Assembly: GCF_001905665.1 (NCBI RefSeq)
Contig: NZ_LIVX01000004.1
Span: forward strand, 647,019 to 711,018
Reading direction: 5' to 3'
Source: Streptomyces sp. CB02261
GTDB taxonomy: Bacteria > Actinomycetota > Actinomycetes > Streptomycetales > Streptomycetaceae
Length of the DNA stretch: 64,000 nucleotides
Both the position numbers and the translations under genes were made by a program. Of this stretch, positions 25,434 through 33,940 are shown piece by piece; the stretch's first letter is position 1, and every line of letters begins with the position of its first letter. The notes below the pieces were generated by a model, which did not search any database, was not told the origin of the DNA, and was given only the letters and a program-made list of their open reading frames with translations.

Positions 25434-26093
25434 TCAGAGTCGGTCGAGGATCTTCCGCAGTTCGGTGACCTCGGCGGACTGGGTCCGTACGACGTCGTCG
25501 GCGAGCGACTTCGCGGTGGCGTTGCGCCCGTTCCTCCGCTCGTCCTCGGCCATGGCGACGGCGCCGTCGTGATGGGCGATCATCAGCCGGGCGAACATGC
25601 GGTCGAAGTCCCTGCCCGTGACGGCGGCCAGGCCCTGCATGTCCTTGTCGGACAGCATCCCGGCCATGGCGTGACCGCCGGAGCCGTGACCGCCGGAGCC
25701 GTGACCGCCGGAGCCGTCACCGGCTGACTCGGGCCGGCCCCAGCCCTTCAGCCAGGCCTTCATCTTCTGGATCTCCGGGTCCTGGGCCTGCTCGATCGCG
25801 GTGACCAGCTGCTTGACCTCCGGGTCCTGGGCCCGGCCCTCGGCGAGCCCGGCCATCTCCAGGGCCTGCTCGTGGTGGGGGATCATCATCTGCGCGAACA
25901 TGACGTCCGCGTCGTTGAAGGGCCCGGGGGCGGCGGCCGTGGCCGTGGAGGGCGCGGCGGCGGACGGACCGCTGTGGTCCGATCCGCTCGTACCGCCGCC
26001 GTCCGTGCCGCAGGCGGAGAGCAGGAGCCCGGCGGCTGCGGCGGCGCCGACGAGGGCGAGGGTGCGGGTGGTGCGGTGGGCGAAGGCATGCAT
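25434..26093 (-). CDS. DUF305 family lipoprotein
   Basis: A 219-residue secreted lipoprotein. The signal peptide ends in LLLSAC, with Cys28 as the lipidated residue. The DUF305 domain has two His-His motifs, QMMIPHHEQA near 68-77 and LMIAHHDGA near 170-178, with the repeat-like AQ/DPE segments between them. Such proteins are ferritin-like in fold and are often linked to metal, especially copper, handling. A short GSGGH repeat (three copies) lies at 129-141. It is probably in an operon with the DUF6153-like gene upstream. Confidence 0.85.
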   Translation of the reverse strand: MHAFAHRTTRTLALVGAAAAAGLLLSACGTDGGGTSGSDHSGPSAAAPSTATAAAPGPFNDADVMFAQMMIPHHEQALEMAGLAEGRAQDPEVKQLVTAIEQAQDPEIQKMKAWLKGWGRPESAGDGSGGHGSGGHGSGGHAMAGMLSDKDMQGLAAVTGRDFDRMFARLMIAHHDGAVAMAEDERRNGRNATAKSLADDVVRTQSAEVTELRKILDRL

Positions 26094-26184
26094 GCGCGTG
26101 AGACCTCGTGTGTTCGTACGGACGGAGAGGGGCAGGCCGAAGGAGCCCACGGGCAGCGCGGGGCGCCCGTGGCGGGGGTACGGC

Positions 26185-26601
26185 CTAGATCCGCAGGACG
26201 GACAGGTGGGCGAGGTCGGGAGGCCGGCGGGGTGGCGCGTGCGGCCGCAGGGCCGGTGCGAGCCCGGCGAGGAGGAGGACGAGCCAGTGGGGGCGCCGTC
26301 CGAGGGCGGCCCGGACGAGCCCCACGAGCAGCCAGCCGGCCAGGACGGCCACACAGAGGGTGGTGGGGTCCGTCCCGGTGCCCGGCGCGTGCCGCGCGTC
26401 GGAGCTCTCGCCCCCGTGGGAGCCATGGGTGTCATGGGCTGAGGCGGTGGAGGCGGCGGTCGCCCCGCCGTGCCCGCCGGAACCCTCGGGGTGGCCGAGG
26501 GAGTGCATGAGGAACACCCCGAGCGCGAGCACGACGACGAGCAGAAGGTGCGCGAGGGCACCTTCCGCCCGTCTGCCGGGATCTGCTCGATGGGTACGCA
26601 C
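26185..26601 (-). CDS. DUF6153-like small membrane protein
   Basis: This 138-residue protein has a basic N-terminus and a hydrophobic segment at about 17-33. A His/Gly/Ser-rich linker (about 36-72) follows, then a second hydrophobic segment near 82-97 and a Pro/Arg-rich C-terminus. The layout and its position 91 bp upstream of a DUF305 gene match a common streptomycete pair. A metal-related periplasmic role is inferred only from the His-rich linker and the neighbour. The start is GTG 26601. Confidence 0.6.
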   Translation of the reverse strand: MRTHRADPGRRAEGALAHLLLVVVLALGVFLMHSLGHPEGSGGHGGATAASTASAHDTHGSHGGESSDARHAPGTGTDPTTLCVAVLAGWLLVGLVRAALGRRPHWLVLLLAGLAPALRPHAPPRRPPDLAHLSVLRI

Positions 26602-26697
26602 AGCCAGGACCTCCTGGCCGAGGAATATACCGCGTGGGGGTATCAGAACCGCGTCAGGACGGCGGTGTCTCGTCGAACAGGGCGTCGGCGACCCGTG

Positions 26698-27045
26698 TCA
26701 GGACGGCGGGGTCTCGCCGGCCATCGCGGCCGCCATCCGCAGATGCGGCGCGGCCTCGCCCGTCCGTCCCAGACGTTCGAGCGTGCGGCCGAGCATCAGC
26801 CGGGCGTAGTGCTCGACCGGGTCGCGCTCCAGGACGGCCCGCAGCTCGGCCTCGGCCCGGGAGAGCCGGGCGGAGTGGTAGTAGGCGCGGGCGAGGAGGA
26901 GTCGCTGGGCCGTCTGCTCCGGGTGCTCGGCGACGAGGCCGCGGAGGATGCGTACGGCGGTTCCGTACTCCTTCGCGTCGAAGAACAGCCGCGCACGGTC
27001 CCAGCGTTCCGCGGCCGTTCCGAACTCGTAGTACGTGTCGCTCAC
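26698..27045 (-). CDS. Tetratricopeptide-repeat protein
   Basis: A 115-residue protein made almost entirely of TPR helices: ERWDRARLFFDAKEYGTAVRILRGLVAEHP, then AQRLLLARAYYHSARLSRAEAELRAVLERDP, then EHYARLMLGRTLERLG. It has no enzymatic domain and probably acts in protein-protein contact. Just downstream, the sequence coding for its C-terminus recurs as an imperfect copy (26652-26670 against 26697-26715), which suggests a small tandem duplication at the 3' end. Confidence 0.8.
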   Translation of the reverse strand: MSDTYYEFGTAAERWDRARLFFDAKEYGTAVRILRGLVAEHPEQTAQRLLLARAYYHSARLSRAEAELRAVLERDPVEHYARLMLGRTLERLGRTGEAAPHLRMAAAMAGETPPS

Positions 27046-27200
27046 TTGCTCTCCCCTTCCGGAGCCCTGCGTCTGCCACCCTGTGGGGTGGCCGATCAGG
27101 TCAACGCGACGGGATGGTTGAACATTCCACTATGATCGGCCTCGTCTCCCCGGGGGCTGCCTGGACTCCCGGAACCCGGACAGGAAATAGGTTGAGCGAC

Positions 27201-28166
27201 ATGAGCAATCTTGATCGTCAGGCCACGCTGACCGTGTGCGGCGGCCGTGGCTTCGTCGTCGCCGAGCCGGTGCGGGAACTCCTCAGCCCCCGGCACGTGC
27301 GGCTCGGAGAGTCGACCGAGGTCCGCCGGCTGCTCCCCAACCTGGGCCGGCGGATGGTCGGCGCCTGGGCCTTCGTCGACCACTACGGCCCCGACGACAT
27401 CGCCGACGAGCCGGGGATGCAGGTCCCGCCGCACCCGCACATGGGCCTCCAGACCGTCAGCTGGCTGCACGAGGGCGAGGTCCTGCACCGCGACTCCACG
27501 GGCAGCCTCCAGACCATCCGGCCGCGCGAACTGGGCCTGATGACCTCGGGGCGGGCCATCTCCCACTCGGAGGAGAGCCCCAAGCGGCACGCCCGCCTCC
27601 TGCACGGTGCCCAGCTCTGGGTCGCCCTCCCGGACGCCCACCGCCATGTGGAGCCGCACTTCCAGCACCACGCCGACCTGCCGCAGGTCACCGCCCCGGG
27701 CCTCACGGCCACGGTGATCCTGGGTGAACTCGACGGGGCCGCCTCGCCCGGCACCACGTACACCCCCCTCGTCGGAGCCGACCTCGCCCTCGCGGCGGGC
27801 ACGGAGACGAGCCTGCCCCTGCACCCCGACTTCGAGTACGCGGTCCTGGCGATGTCCGGAGAGGCGCACGTCGACGGCGTCCCGGTCCTCCCGGGCTCGA
27901 TGCTCTACCTCGGCTGCGGCCGCACCGAACTTCCCTTGCGCGCGACCTCGGACGCGGGCCTGATGCTCCTCGGCGGAGAGCCGTTCGACGAGGAGATCGT
28001 CATGTGGTGGAACTTCGTCGGCCGCACGGACGAGGAGATCCGCAAGGCCCGCGAGGAGTGGATGACGTCCGACCGCTTCGGCGAGGTGAAGGGCTACGAC
28101 GGCGCCCGCCTGGACGCCCCGGAGGTCCCGGCGACGCAGCTGAAGGCGCGGGGAAGGGTGCGCTGA
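27201..28166 (+). CDS. Pirin-family protein
   Basis: A 321-residue bicupin. The N-terminal cupin carries the pirin metal ligands in VDHYGP near 56 and PHPHMGLQTVSWLHEGEVLHRDS near 76-98. GHAISHSEES-like SGRAISHSEESP follows. Pirins act as quercetinases or redox-sensing cofactors; the role here is unknown. ATG 27201 is used, but an in-frame TTG at 27192 is better placed for the AGGA at 27182-27185. The gene stands alone. Confidence 0.85.
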   Translation: MSNLDRQATLTVCGGRGFVVAEPVRELLSPRHVRLGESTEVRRLLPNLGRRMVGAWAFVDHYGPDDIADEPGMQVPPHPHMGLQTVSWLHEGEVLHRDSTGSLQTIRPRELGLMTSGRAISHSEESPKRHARLLHGAQLWVALPDAHRHVEPHFQHHADLPQVTAPGLTATVILGELDGAASPGTTYTPLVGADLALAAGTETSLPLHPDFEYAVLAMSGEAHVDGVPVLPGSMLYLGCGRTELPLRATSDAGLMLLGGEPFDEEIVMWWNFVGRTDEEIRKAREEWMTSDRFGEVKGYDGARLDAPEVPATQLKARGRVR

Positions 28167-28229
28167 ACTGGGGTGATGACATAAGGCTGGTTGCTCTTCC
28201 CGGGCGCGTCACGTCCCATCCCGAAGCCG

Positions 28230-28258
28230 GCCCGGCCCGGACATCGTCCGAGCCGGGC
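28230..28258. terminator. Hairpin terminator after the pirin gene
   Basis: A 13-bp stem (28230-28242 with 28246-28258) has one mismatch and an ATC loop, 63 bp past the pirin stop and ahead of the convergent TetR gene. Short GGTCCC/GGTGCCT direct repeats follow at 28271-28310. Confidence 0.6.
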
Positions 28259-28366
28259 TTCGTCGTTCCGTGGTCCCGGTCCCGGTCCCGGTGGCGGTGC
28301 CTGTGCCTGTGAGTGGCCACCTGGGTCGCGGCGCGGCGGTCGGTCGCCGGGCGTACCCGGCGGGGG

Positions 28367-28987
28367 TCAGAGGGCCGCCGACACGGAGCGTTCCGCCGCC
28401 TCGGGCCGGTCGCCCGCCGCGACCGCGAAGTCCCGGAGCAGTCCGGTCAGGGTCTCGGCGGCGCCGTGCCGGCCCACGAAGTAGCCGGCCGCCTCCAGTT
28501 GGGCGAGTCCGTGCATCTGGCACCAGAGCTGCCAGGCGAGCAGCGACGACGTGCCGTCGCGGAACCGGCCTGCCGCCATGCAGCGCTGGATCGCCGCGTG
28601 CGGGATCCGCAGGACGTCCAGACCCATGACCCGGTCCTCGTCGGTGAACTCGAAACCGGCCAGCCGTGATCCGCCCAGCATGACCGCGTAGACGTCGGGT
28701 TCGGCGCGCGCGAACTCCTGGTACACGGCGCACAGCCGGGCGAGCCCGGCCACCGGGTCGTCGTCCTGAGCGGACTCGACCGCCATCAGGCGTTCCGCGA
28801 ACCGCGCGAAGCCCTCCCGCATCGTTTCCCGCACCAGCCCCGGCATGGAGCCGAAGTGGGTGTAGACCGCCATGGTGGAGGTCCCGGCCGCCTGGGACAC
28901 GTGGCGCACGGTGAGTGCGGCGGGCCCCTCCTCGGCCAGGATCCGGGCGACTTCGTCGAGGAGTTTGCGGCGGATCTCAGTTGACAC
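28367..28987 (-). CDS. TetR-family regulator
   Basis: A 206-residue TetR regulator with the helix-turn-helix at about 8-50 (LLDEVARILAEEGPAALTVRHVSQAAGTSTMAVYTHFGS) and a WHG-type C-terminal ligand domain. It is divergent from an SGNH hydrolase gene, with two copies of an ATAAC-N3-GTTAT site between them. It most likely represses that hydrolase and itself. Confidence 0.88.
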   Translation of the reverse strand: MSTEIRRKLLDEVARILAEEGPAALTVRHVSQAAGTSTMAVYTHFGSMPGLVRETMREGFARFAERLMAVESAQDDDPVAGLARLCAVYQEFARAEPDVYAVMLGGSRLAGFEFTDEDRVMGLDVLRIPHAAIQRCMAAGRFRDGTSSLLAWQLWCQMHGLAQLEAAGYFVGRHGAAETLTGLLRDFAVAAGDRPEAAERSVSAAL

Positions 28988-28996
28988 ACCGGAATC

Positions 28997-29035
28997 ATAA
29001 CGCTGTTATTGGACCCATGGCCATAACGGCGTTAT
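28997..29035. promoter_or_regulatory. Twin TetR operators
   Basis: Two copies of ATAAC-N3-GTTAT occur at 28997-29009 (centre GCT) and 29023-29035 (centre GGC), 26 bp centre to centre. The second is extended to CCATAAC/GTTATGG. They fill the 59-bp gap between the TetR start and the SGNH hydrolase start. Confidence 0.8.
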
Positions 29036-29046
29036 GGGGGAGTGCG

Positions 29047-29814
29047 ATGCTCACTGCGATGATCAAGGAAACCGTGCGGGCGCAACGGCCCAGGCTGCCC
29101 GACGCCGCCGGCGACGCCGGCGAGACCACCGGCGACGGGCCGCCGCTGCGCCTGCTGCTGCTCGGGGACTCCACCGCCGCCGGGGTGGGCGCGGAGCAGC
29201 ACCGGGACGCCCTCGCGGGGCAGGTCGCCACCGCGCTGACCGCGCTCACCGGCCGGAGCGTGAGCTGGCGGGTGGCCGCCAGGTCGGGGGCGACCGTACG
29301 CGACATGAGGGCCGTACTGCTGGGACAGCTGACGGATCCGATCCGGCAGTGGAAGCCGGACCTGATCCTCCTCTCGGCCGGCACCAACGACGCCATGCGG
29401 GCACGGCGGCCCGGAGCCTTCCGGCACGACGTCGAGGGTCTGATCGGCGACATCCGGCTGCGCCTCGGGCACGACGTGCCGATCGTCCTCGCCGGGCTGC
29501 CGGACCTCGGTGGCCACCAGGGTCTGCCGCCGCACGTCCGGGGGCCGCTCAACTCGTACGTCAGGCTCCTCGACCGGAAGTTTCGGCTGATCACCGCGCG
29601 CGGCGAAGTGCTGTTTTACGTCCCCGCCGGAGGCCCGCCCCCTTTCGCGGGGGGCTGGCTCGCCTCCGACCGCTTCCACCCGTCGGTGCCCGGTTACCGG
29701 GGCTGGGCGCGCAACCTCGCGGCAGGGATCGCGACGCTGCTGGAGACAGGCGTGTGCTCCGGACTCGGCACGGACGCCGCCCCGACGGACGAGGTGGCGG
29801 CCGTCCGCCGCTGA
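29047..29814 (+). CDS. SGNH/GDSL hydrolase
   Basis: A 255-residue esterase-type protein with the SGNH blocks. Block I is LLLLGDSTAAGVG near 35-47 with Ser42 as likely nucleophile, block III is ILLSAGTNDAMR near 111, and block V is SDRFHPSVPGYRGWA near 220. The substrate is an unknown ester. ATG 29047 is favoured because it has a GGGGGAG site five bases upstream and leaves both operators outside the gene; an in-frame ATG at 29017 would place one operator inside. Confidence 0.85.
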   Translation: MLTAMIKETVRAQRPRLPDAAGDAGETTGDGPPLRLLLLGDSTAAGVGAEQHRDALAGQVATALTALTGRSVSWRVAARSGATVRDMRAVLLGQLTDPIRQWKPDLILLSAGTNDAMRARRPGAFRHDVEGLIGDIRLRLGHDVPIVLAGLPDLGGHQGLPPHVRGPLNSYVRLLDRKFRLITARGEVLFYVPAGGPPPFAGGWLASDRFHPSVPGYRGWARNLAAGIATLLETGVCSGLGTDAAPTDEVAAVRR

Positions 29815-29862
29815 CCGGACCTGCCTGCCGGCCGGGGACATGGCAGTGGTCGCCGCCCCGTG

Positions 29863-29896
29863 CCGGCGGCCGAACCGCGTGCGGTTCGGCCGCCGG
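29863..29896. terminator. Strong hairpin terminator after SGNH hydrolase
   Basis: The arms 29863-29878 and 29881-29896 are perfect complements (16 bp, GT centre), 49 bp after the hydrolase stop. This marks the boundary between the ordinary chromosome and the biosynthetic region. Confidence 0.75.
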
Positions 29897-30004
29897 GCCG
29901 GGACGCGAGAGTGATGGCGTCCCCCCGAAGGGCGGGGCCCTGTGCGAGACGGTCCGGGATCCACAGCACAGCTCACCCAGCCACAGAGACGGAGCTCCGA
30001 AGCC

Positions 30005-31831
30005 ATGAGCCACTACCTATCGAACCTGCGCGACCTCAGGTTCAACCTCTTCGAGGTTCTGGGCCGTGATTCCGTGTACGGGACCGGCCCGTTCGCCGAC
30101 ATCGACCGGACGGCCGCCGAGGACATCCTCGCCGAGATCGACCGGCTCGCCACCGACGAGCTCGCCGACTCGGCGATCGAAGCCGACCGGACGCCCCCGG
30201 TGTTCGACGCCGCGACCGGCACGGCGCCGCTTCCCGCGTCGTTCAAGAAGGCGTACGAGGCCTTCATGGACGCGGAGTGGTGGCGTCTCGGCCTTCCCGC
30301 GCAGCTGGGCGGAACCGCCGCTCCGCCCTCGCTCTTCTGGTCCTTCGCCGAACTGGTCCTGGGCGCCAACCCGGCGCTCTGGCTCTACGCCGGAGGAGTC
30401 GGCTTCGCCCGGGTGATCGACGAGCTCGGCACGGAGGAACAGCGTGCCGTCGCACGGCTGATGGTGGACCGACAGTGGGGCGCGACGATGGTGCTCACCG
30501 AACCGGACGCCGGTTCCGACGTCGGCGCGGGCCGTACGAAGGCGGTGCGGGAGGCCGACGGCTCCTGGCGCATCGAGGGCGTGAAGCGCTTCATCACCAA
30601 CGCCGAGCACGACCTGTCCGAGAACATCGTGCACTTCGTGCTCGCCCGCCCCGAGGGCGGGGAGCCCGGCACCAAGGGCCTGTCCCTGTTCCTGGTGCCC
30701 AAGTACGAGTTCGACTGGAGCACCGGCGAACTGGGCAGGCGCAACGGCGCCCATGTCACCGCGGTCGAGCACAAGATGGGCCTCAAGGTGTCGAACACCT
30801 GCGAGATGACGTTCGGTGCCCGGGGCGTGGCGAGGGGCTGGCTCCTCGGCGAGACGCACGACGGCATCCGGCAGATGTTCAGGATCATCGAGTTCGCCCG
30901 GATGATGGTCGGGACGAAGGCGATCTCGACGTTGTCGACCGGGTACCTGAACGCCCTCCGTTACGCCAAGGAGCGGGTGCAGGGCGCGGATCTGACGCGG
31001 GCCACCGACAGGACGGCCCCCCGTGTCACCATCACCCACCACCCCGACGTGCGGCGCTCGCTGATGATGCAGAAGGCGTGTACGGAAGGTCTGCGGACGC
31101 TGGTCCTGTACACGGCGTGTGTCCAGGACGACATCGTGGTCAAGGAGCAGGCGGGCGCCGACGCTTCCGCCGCCCGCGCGCTGAACGACCTGCTCCTGCC
31201 GGTGCTGAAGGGCTACGGCTCGGAACGCGCCTACGAGCAGCTCAACCAGTCGCTCCAGATCTTCGGCGGCTCCGGCTACCTGCAGGACTTCCCGGTCGAG
31301 CAGTACCTCAGGGACGCCAGGATCGACACCCTCTACGAGGGGACGACGGCGATCCAGGGGCAGGACTACTTCTTCCGGAAGGTCGTCCGGGACCAGGGGC
31401 GGGCGCTCCGCGCGCTCGCCGAGGAGATCAGGGGGTTCCTGGCGGGAGCCGACGGCCGGTCCCAGCTCAAGGACGCCCACGCGGAGTTGGCGGACGCCCT
31501 GGCCGAACTCGAGGCGATGGCCGCGGTCATGGTGCGGCAGCTGGCCGACTCCGCGCAGGACGTCACGTCCCTGTACCGGGTGGGCCAGAACACCACCCGG
31601 TTCCTGATGGCCAGCGGAGACGTCGTCGTCGCGTATCTGCTGCTGCGTGCGGCGGCCGTGGCCGTCGACAGGCTGCCGGAGGCCCGGGGCGCGGACAGGG
31701 ACTTCTACGCCGGGAAGGTGGCTGCCGCGGCGTTCTTCGCCGCGGAGGTGCTCCCGGGGGTGGCCGTCCGGCGGAAGCAGGCGGAGCGGACGGACAACAC
31801 GCTGATGCAGCTGCCGGAGGGCGCCTTCTGA
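30005..31831 (+). CDS. Acyl-CoA dehydrogenase (FadE5-like, long form)
   Basis: A 608-residue acyl-CoA dehydrogenase of the long type. It has an N-terminal extension of about 75 residues, the flavin-binding segments MVLTEPDAGSDVG near 160 and FITNAEHD near 197, and the catalytic region DTLYEGTTAIQGQD near 441-454 with Glu as base. A C-terminal helical extension follows. It would introduce a 2,3 double bond into an acyl-CoA. The start is ATG 30005. It stands between the chromosome and the polyketide cluster; a role in chain desaturation is possible but not shown. Confidence 0.87.
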   Translation: MSHYLSNLRDLRFNLFEVLGRDSVYGTGPFADIDRTAAEDILAEIDRLATDELADSAIEADRTPPVFDAATGTAPLPASFKKAYEAFMDAEWWRLGLPAQLGGTAAPPSLFWSFAELVLGANPALWLYAGGVGFARVIDELGTEEQRAVARLMVDRQWGATMVLTEPDAGSDVGAGRTKAVREADGSWRIEGVKRFITNAEHDLSENIVHFVLARPEGGEPGTKGLSLFLVPKYEFDWSTGELGRRNGAHVTAVEHKMGLKVSNTCEMTFGARGVARGWLLGETHDGIRQMFRIIEFARMMVGTKAISTLSTGYLNALRYAKERVQGADLTRATDRTAPRVTITHHPDVRRSLMMQKACTEGLRTLVLYTACVQDDIVVKEQAGADASAARALNDLLLPVLKGYGSERAYEQLNQSLQIFGGSGYLQDFPVEQYLRDARIDTLYEGTTAIQGQDYFFRKVVRDQGRALRALAEEIRGFLAGADGRSQLKDAHAELADALAELEAMAAVMVRQLADSAQDVTSLYRVGQNTTRFLMASGDVVVAYLLLRAAAVAVDRLPEARGADRDFYAGKVAAAAFFAAEVLPGVAVRRKQAERTDNTLMQLPEGAF

Positions 31832-31985
31832 GCGACCGGGAGAGGTGAGCGGCTCCGGGCCCGCGGCGGCGCGGCGGCAAGGTGGCAGCAAGCGGAAACG
31901 GCCTGCTCGACCGCGCGTCGCAGCGGTTAGGTTGGCCGGGCCCGGCACATCGCGGGCACGTCGTCAGGAGAGGCGGAGGCCGGCC

Positions 31986-32732
31986 ATGCCGAGCAGCACG
32001 GATTCGAGGGCGCCCGCCGCGGTGGCCGTGGTGGCCGGTACGGACGAGGTGCTGGCCCACCGGGCAGCGGATGAACGGCTGCTCAGTCCCGTGGAGCGGG
32101 TGCGTGCCGCGCGGTTCCGGCGCGATTCCGCGCGGCGGGACTTCGTGGCCGCCCACCTGCTCGCCCGGATCTGCGCCGGGCTGCTGCTCGACGTGGGCCC
32201 GTCCGCGGTGGCTCTCGCCCAGCACTGCGGTGACTGCGGTCAGGACGGCCACGGCAAGCCGTACCTGCCCGGGCACCCGGCCACCGCGGTGAGCATGGCG
32301 CACACCCCCGGCGTGGTCGCGGCCGCGGCCGGCGGGGGGACGGTGGGCATCGACGTGGAGCTCGCGGCCCGGCGGCCCGCCGGCCCGGATCTGCTCGCGC
32401 GGGCGCTGAGCGGGAACGAGCTGCGTCAGATCGGCCGGCAGGACGACCCGCAGGCGATGTTCCTGCGGCAGTGGGTGCGCAAGGAGGCCATGGTGAAGGC
32501 CGGCCGGGCGGACCTGGGCGCGCTGCACGAACTCGACCTCTCCGGGATGCGGCTGGGGCCGCGGAGGCGTTCGGGCCGTGACGCCACCTGGGTGCAGCGG
32601 GGACGGTTCGAGGCTCTGCACGTCCTCGACCTGGCCGACGAGCGGCTCGGTGCGCTGGTGAGCGTGGTCAGCAGTGCTCCGGTTCACCTGTCCGCGCTTC
32701 CTTCCCCCGCGGGTGCGGCTCATTCCCTGTGA
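31986..32732 (+). CDS. Sfp-type 4'-phosphopantetheinyl transferase
   Basis: A 248-residue transferase with the two PPTase motifs: VGIDVE at 120-125 (magnesium-binding Asp123 and Glu125) and WVRKEAMVKA at 163-172. It moves the phosphopantetheine arm of CoA to the serine of carrier proteins, so it is the likely activator of the two ACPs encoded downstream. The frame is open upstream, but ATG 31986, preceded by GGAGG, is the sensible start. It ends 271 bp before the first regulator gene. Confidence 0.9.
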   Translation: MPSSTDSRAPAAVAVVAGTDEVLAHRAADERLLSPVERVRAARFRRDSARRDFVAAHLLARICAGLLLDVGPSAVALAQHCGDCGQDGHGKPYLPGHPATAVSMAHTPGVVAAAAGGGTVGIDVELAARRPAGPDLLARALSGNELRQIGRQDDPQAMFLRQWVRKEAMVKAGRADLGALHELDLSGMRLGPRRRSGRDATWVQRGRFEALHVLDLADERLGALVSVVSSAPVHLSALPSPAGAAHSL

Positions 32733-32743
32733 GAGCCCCGGTT

Positions 32744-32757
32744 GGCAAGAAGCTGCA
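32744..32757. promoter_or_regulatory. Cluster palindrome variant upstream of regulator genes
   Basis: The sequence GGCAA-GAAG-CTGCA is a relaxed form of the GGCAG-N4-CTGCC palindrome found at other cluster promoters. It is followed by a plausible promoter, TTGCTG (32765-32770), 17 bp, GATAGT (32788-32793). It lies 247 bp before the regulator start, which fits autoregulation. Confidence 0.35.
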
Positions 32758-33003
32758 ACTTTGTTGCTGAGCAGGGGTTCTTGAACAGATAGTGCTAAGG
32801 GGTCGGCTACCCGGAATAGTGACTCGCCGGTAACTGACTCGCGAGTACTGCTTCGGGATTGAACTTTATCCTGGTCGTCGCGCGACCCGGAAATTGAGTT
32901 ATTCTCTGCAGGGTGCTGGAAGGCGAACGGGAGTCCGATCGACACCCTGTCGTGCCGAACCACGCCCCGCGGAATGCGAGTTGAATTCGGGGGAGTGCGA
33001 ATT

Positions 33004-33918
33004 GTGAGCGGGGAAGGCGAATCGCATCGGGAGAATCCCGGGCGGGGGAATGCAATTGGCCGGCAGCAAGCGAATTCCCGGTGCCGGGCCACCGATGTCT
33101 TGACCACCGGAGCCGACGGAGTGGACGGGGTGCTCCATCAGGCGCGCGCCCTCATCGAGTCGGCGGAGGCCGACCGCCTGCACGGCGCGCGCCCGGAGCG
33201 GCTCCTGTCGACGCAGGACGAGGGGGCGCTCCGGCGGGCACTGGCGCGGCTCGTCGTCGGCGACGTCCGCAGCATCGGAGTGGTGCTGCCGGACCAGGGG
33301 GCGGAGGACGAGGTCCTGCGCGTGGCGTCGGCCTGCCGCACGGCAGCCTCCGGCGAGGCGGCGGTGCGGCTGCTGTGCGCTCCGGGAGTGAGTCACCTGG
33401 AGCCGGTGCGGGAAGCCCTGTGCGCTCTCACTCCGTGTGAGATGCGCACGTCGGAAGGCGCGTTACGGGAGGCGGTCCTGCTACCCGGCCGGCTCGCGGT
33501 CATCTGGCCGGAGCTCGGGGTCGAGTCCCGGCAGGTCCTGATCATCCGGGACGCGGCCGTGGTCGGCACGCTGTCCTCCCTCTTCGCCGTGGCCTGGGCG
33601 AACGGATCCAGGCCGGCCGACCGGCCGAGCCGGTTCGGCCGGGCGCGCAGCGAAGTGGGGCGCCGGATCCTCGGATCCCTGATGGCGGGGCAGATCGACG
33701 AGGTGGCCGCGCGGGACCTCGGGATGCCGTTGCGCAGCTATCGGCGGCACATCGCCGAGATCATGCGCGAAATCGGTGCCAGTTCGCGATTTCAGGCCGG
33801 CGCCCGAGCGGTCGAATTGGGGCTGCTCCCGGCCGACGCAATGCGTTCGGCTGCCGCACCGGAGACTCCCGAGGAATCCGCGCAGGGTGACGGCGGGCTG
33901 TCCCGGCATGCATCGTGA
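33004..33918 (+). CDS. Pathway regulator with C-terminal LuxR-like HTH (TTA codon)
   Basis: A 304-residue protein. The C-terminal helix-turn-helix region reads VGRRILGSLMAGQIDEVAARDLGMPLRSYRRHIAEIM (about residues 218-255), as in streptomycete LuxR-like pathway regulators. The N-terminal part resembles the TrmB/PLD-like sensor domain of such proteins, without clear catalytic residues. GTG 33004 is favoured over ATG 32974 because GGGGGAG lies eight bases upstream. An in-frame TTA leucine codon at 33463-33465 makes translation depend on the bldA tRNA. The next gene is a paralogue. Confidence 0.75.
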   Translation: MSGEGESHRENPGRGNAIGRQQANSRCRATDVLTTGADGVDGVLHQARALIESAEADRLHGARPERLLSTQDEGALRRALARLVVGDVRSIGVVLPDQGAEDEVLRVASACRTAASGEAAVRLLCAPGVSHLEPVREALCALTPCEMRTSEGALREAVLLPGRLAVIWPELGVESRQVLIIRDAAVVGTLSSLFAVAWANGSRPADRPSRFGRARSEVGRRILGSLMAGQIDEVAARDLGMPLRSYRRHIAEIMREIGASSRFQAGARAVELGLLPADAMRSAAAPETPEESAQGDGGLSRHAS

Positions 33919-33940
33919 AAACACATTCACGGGAGAAAGT

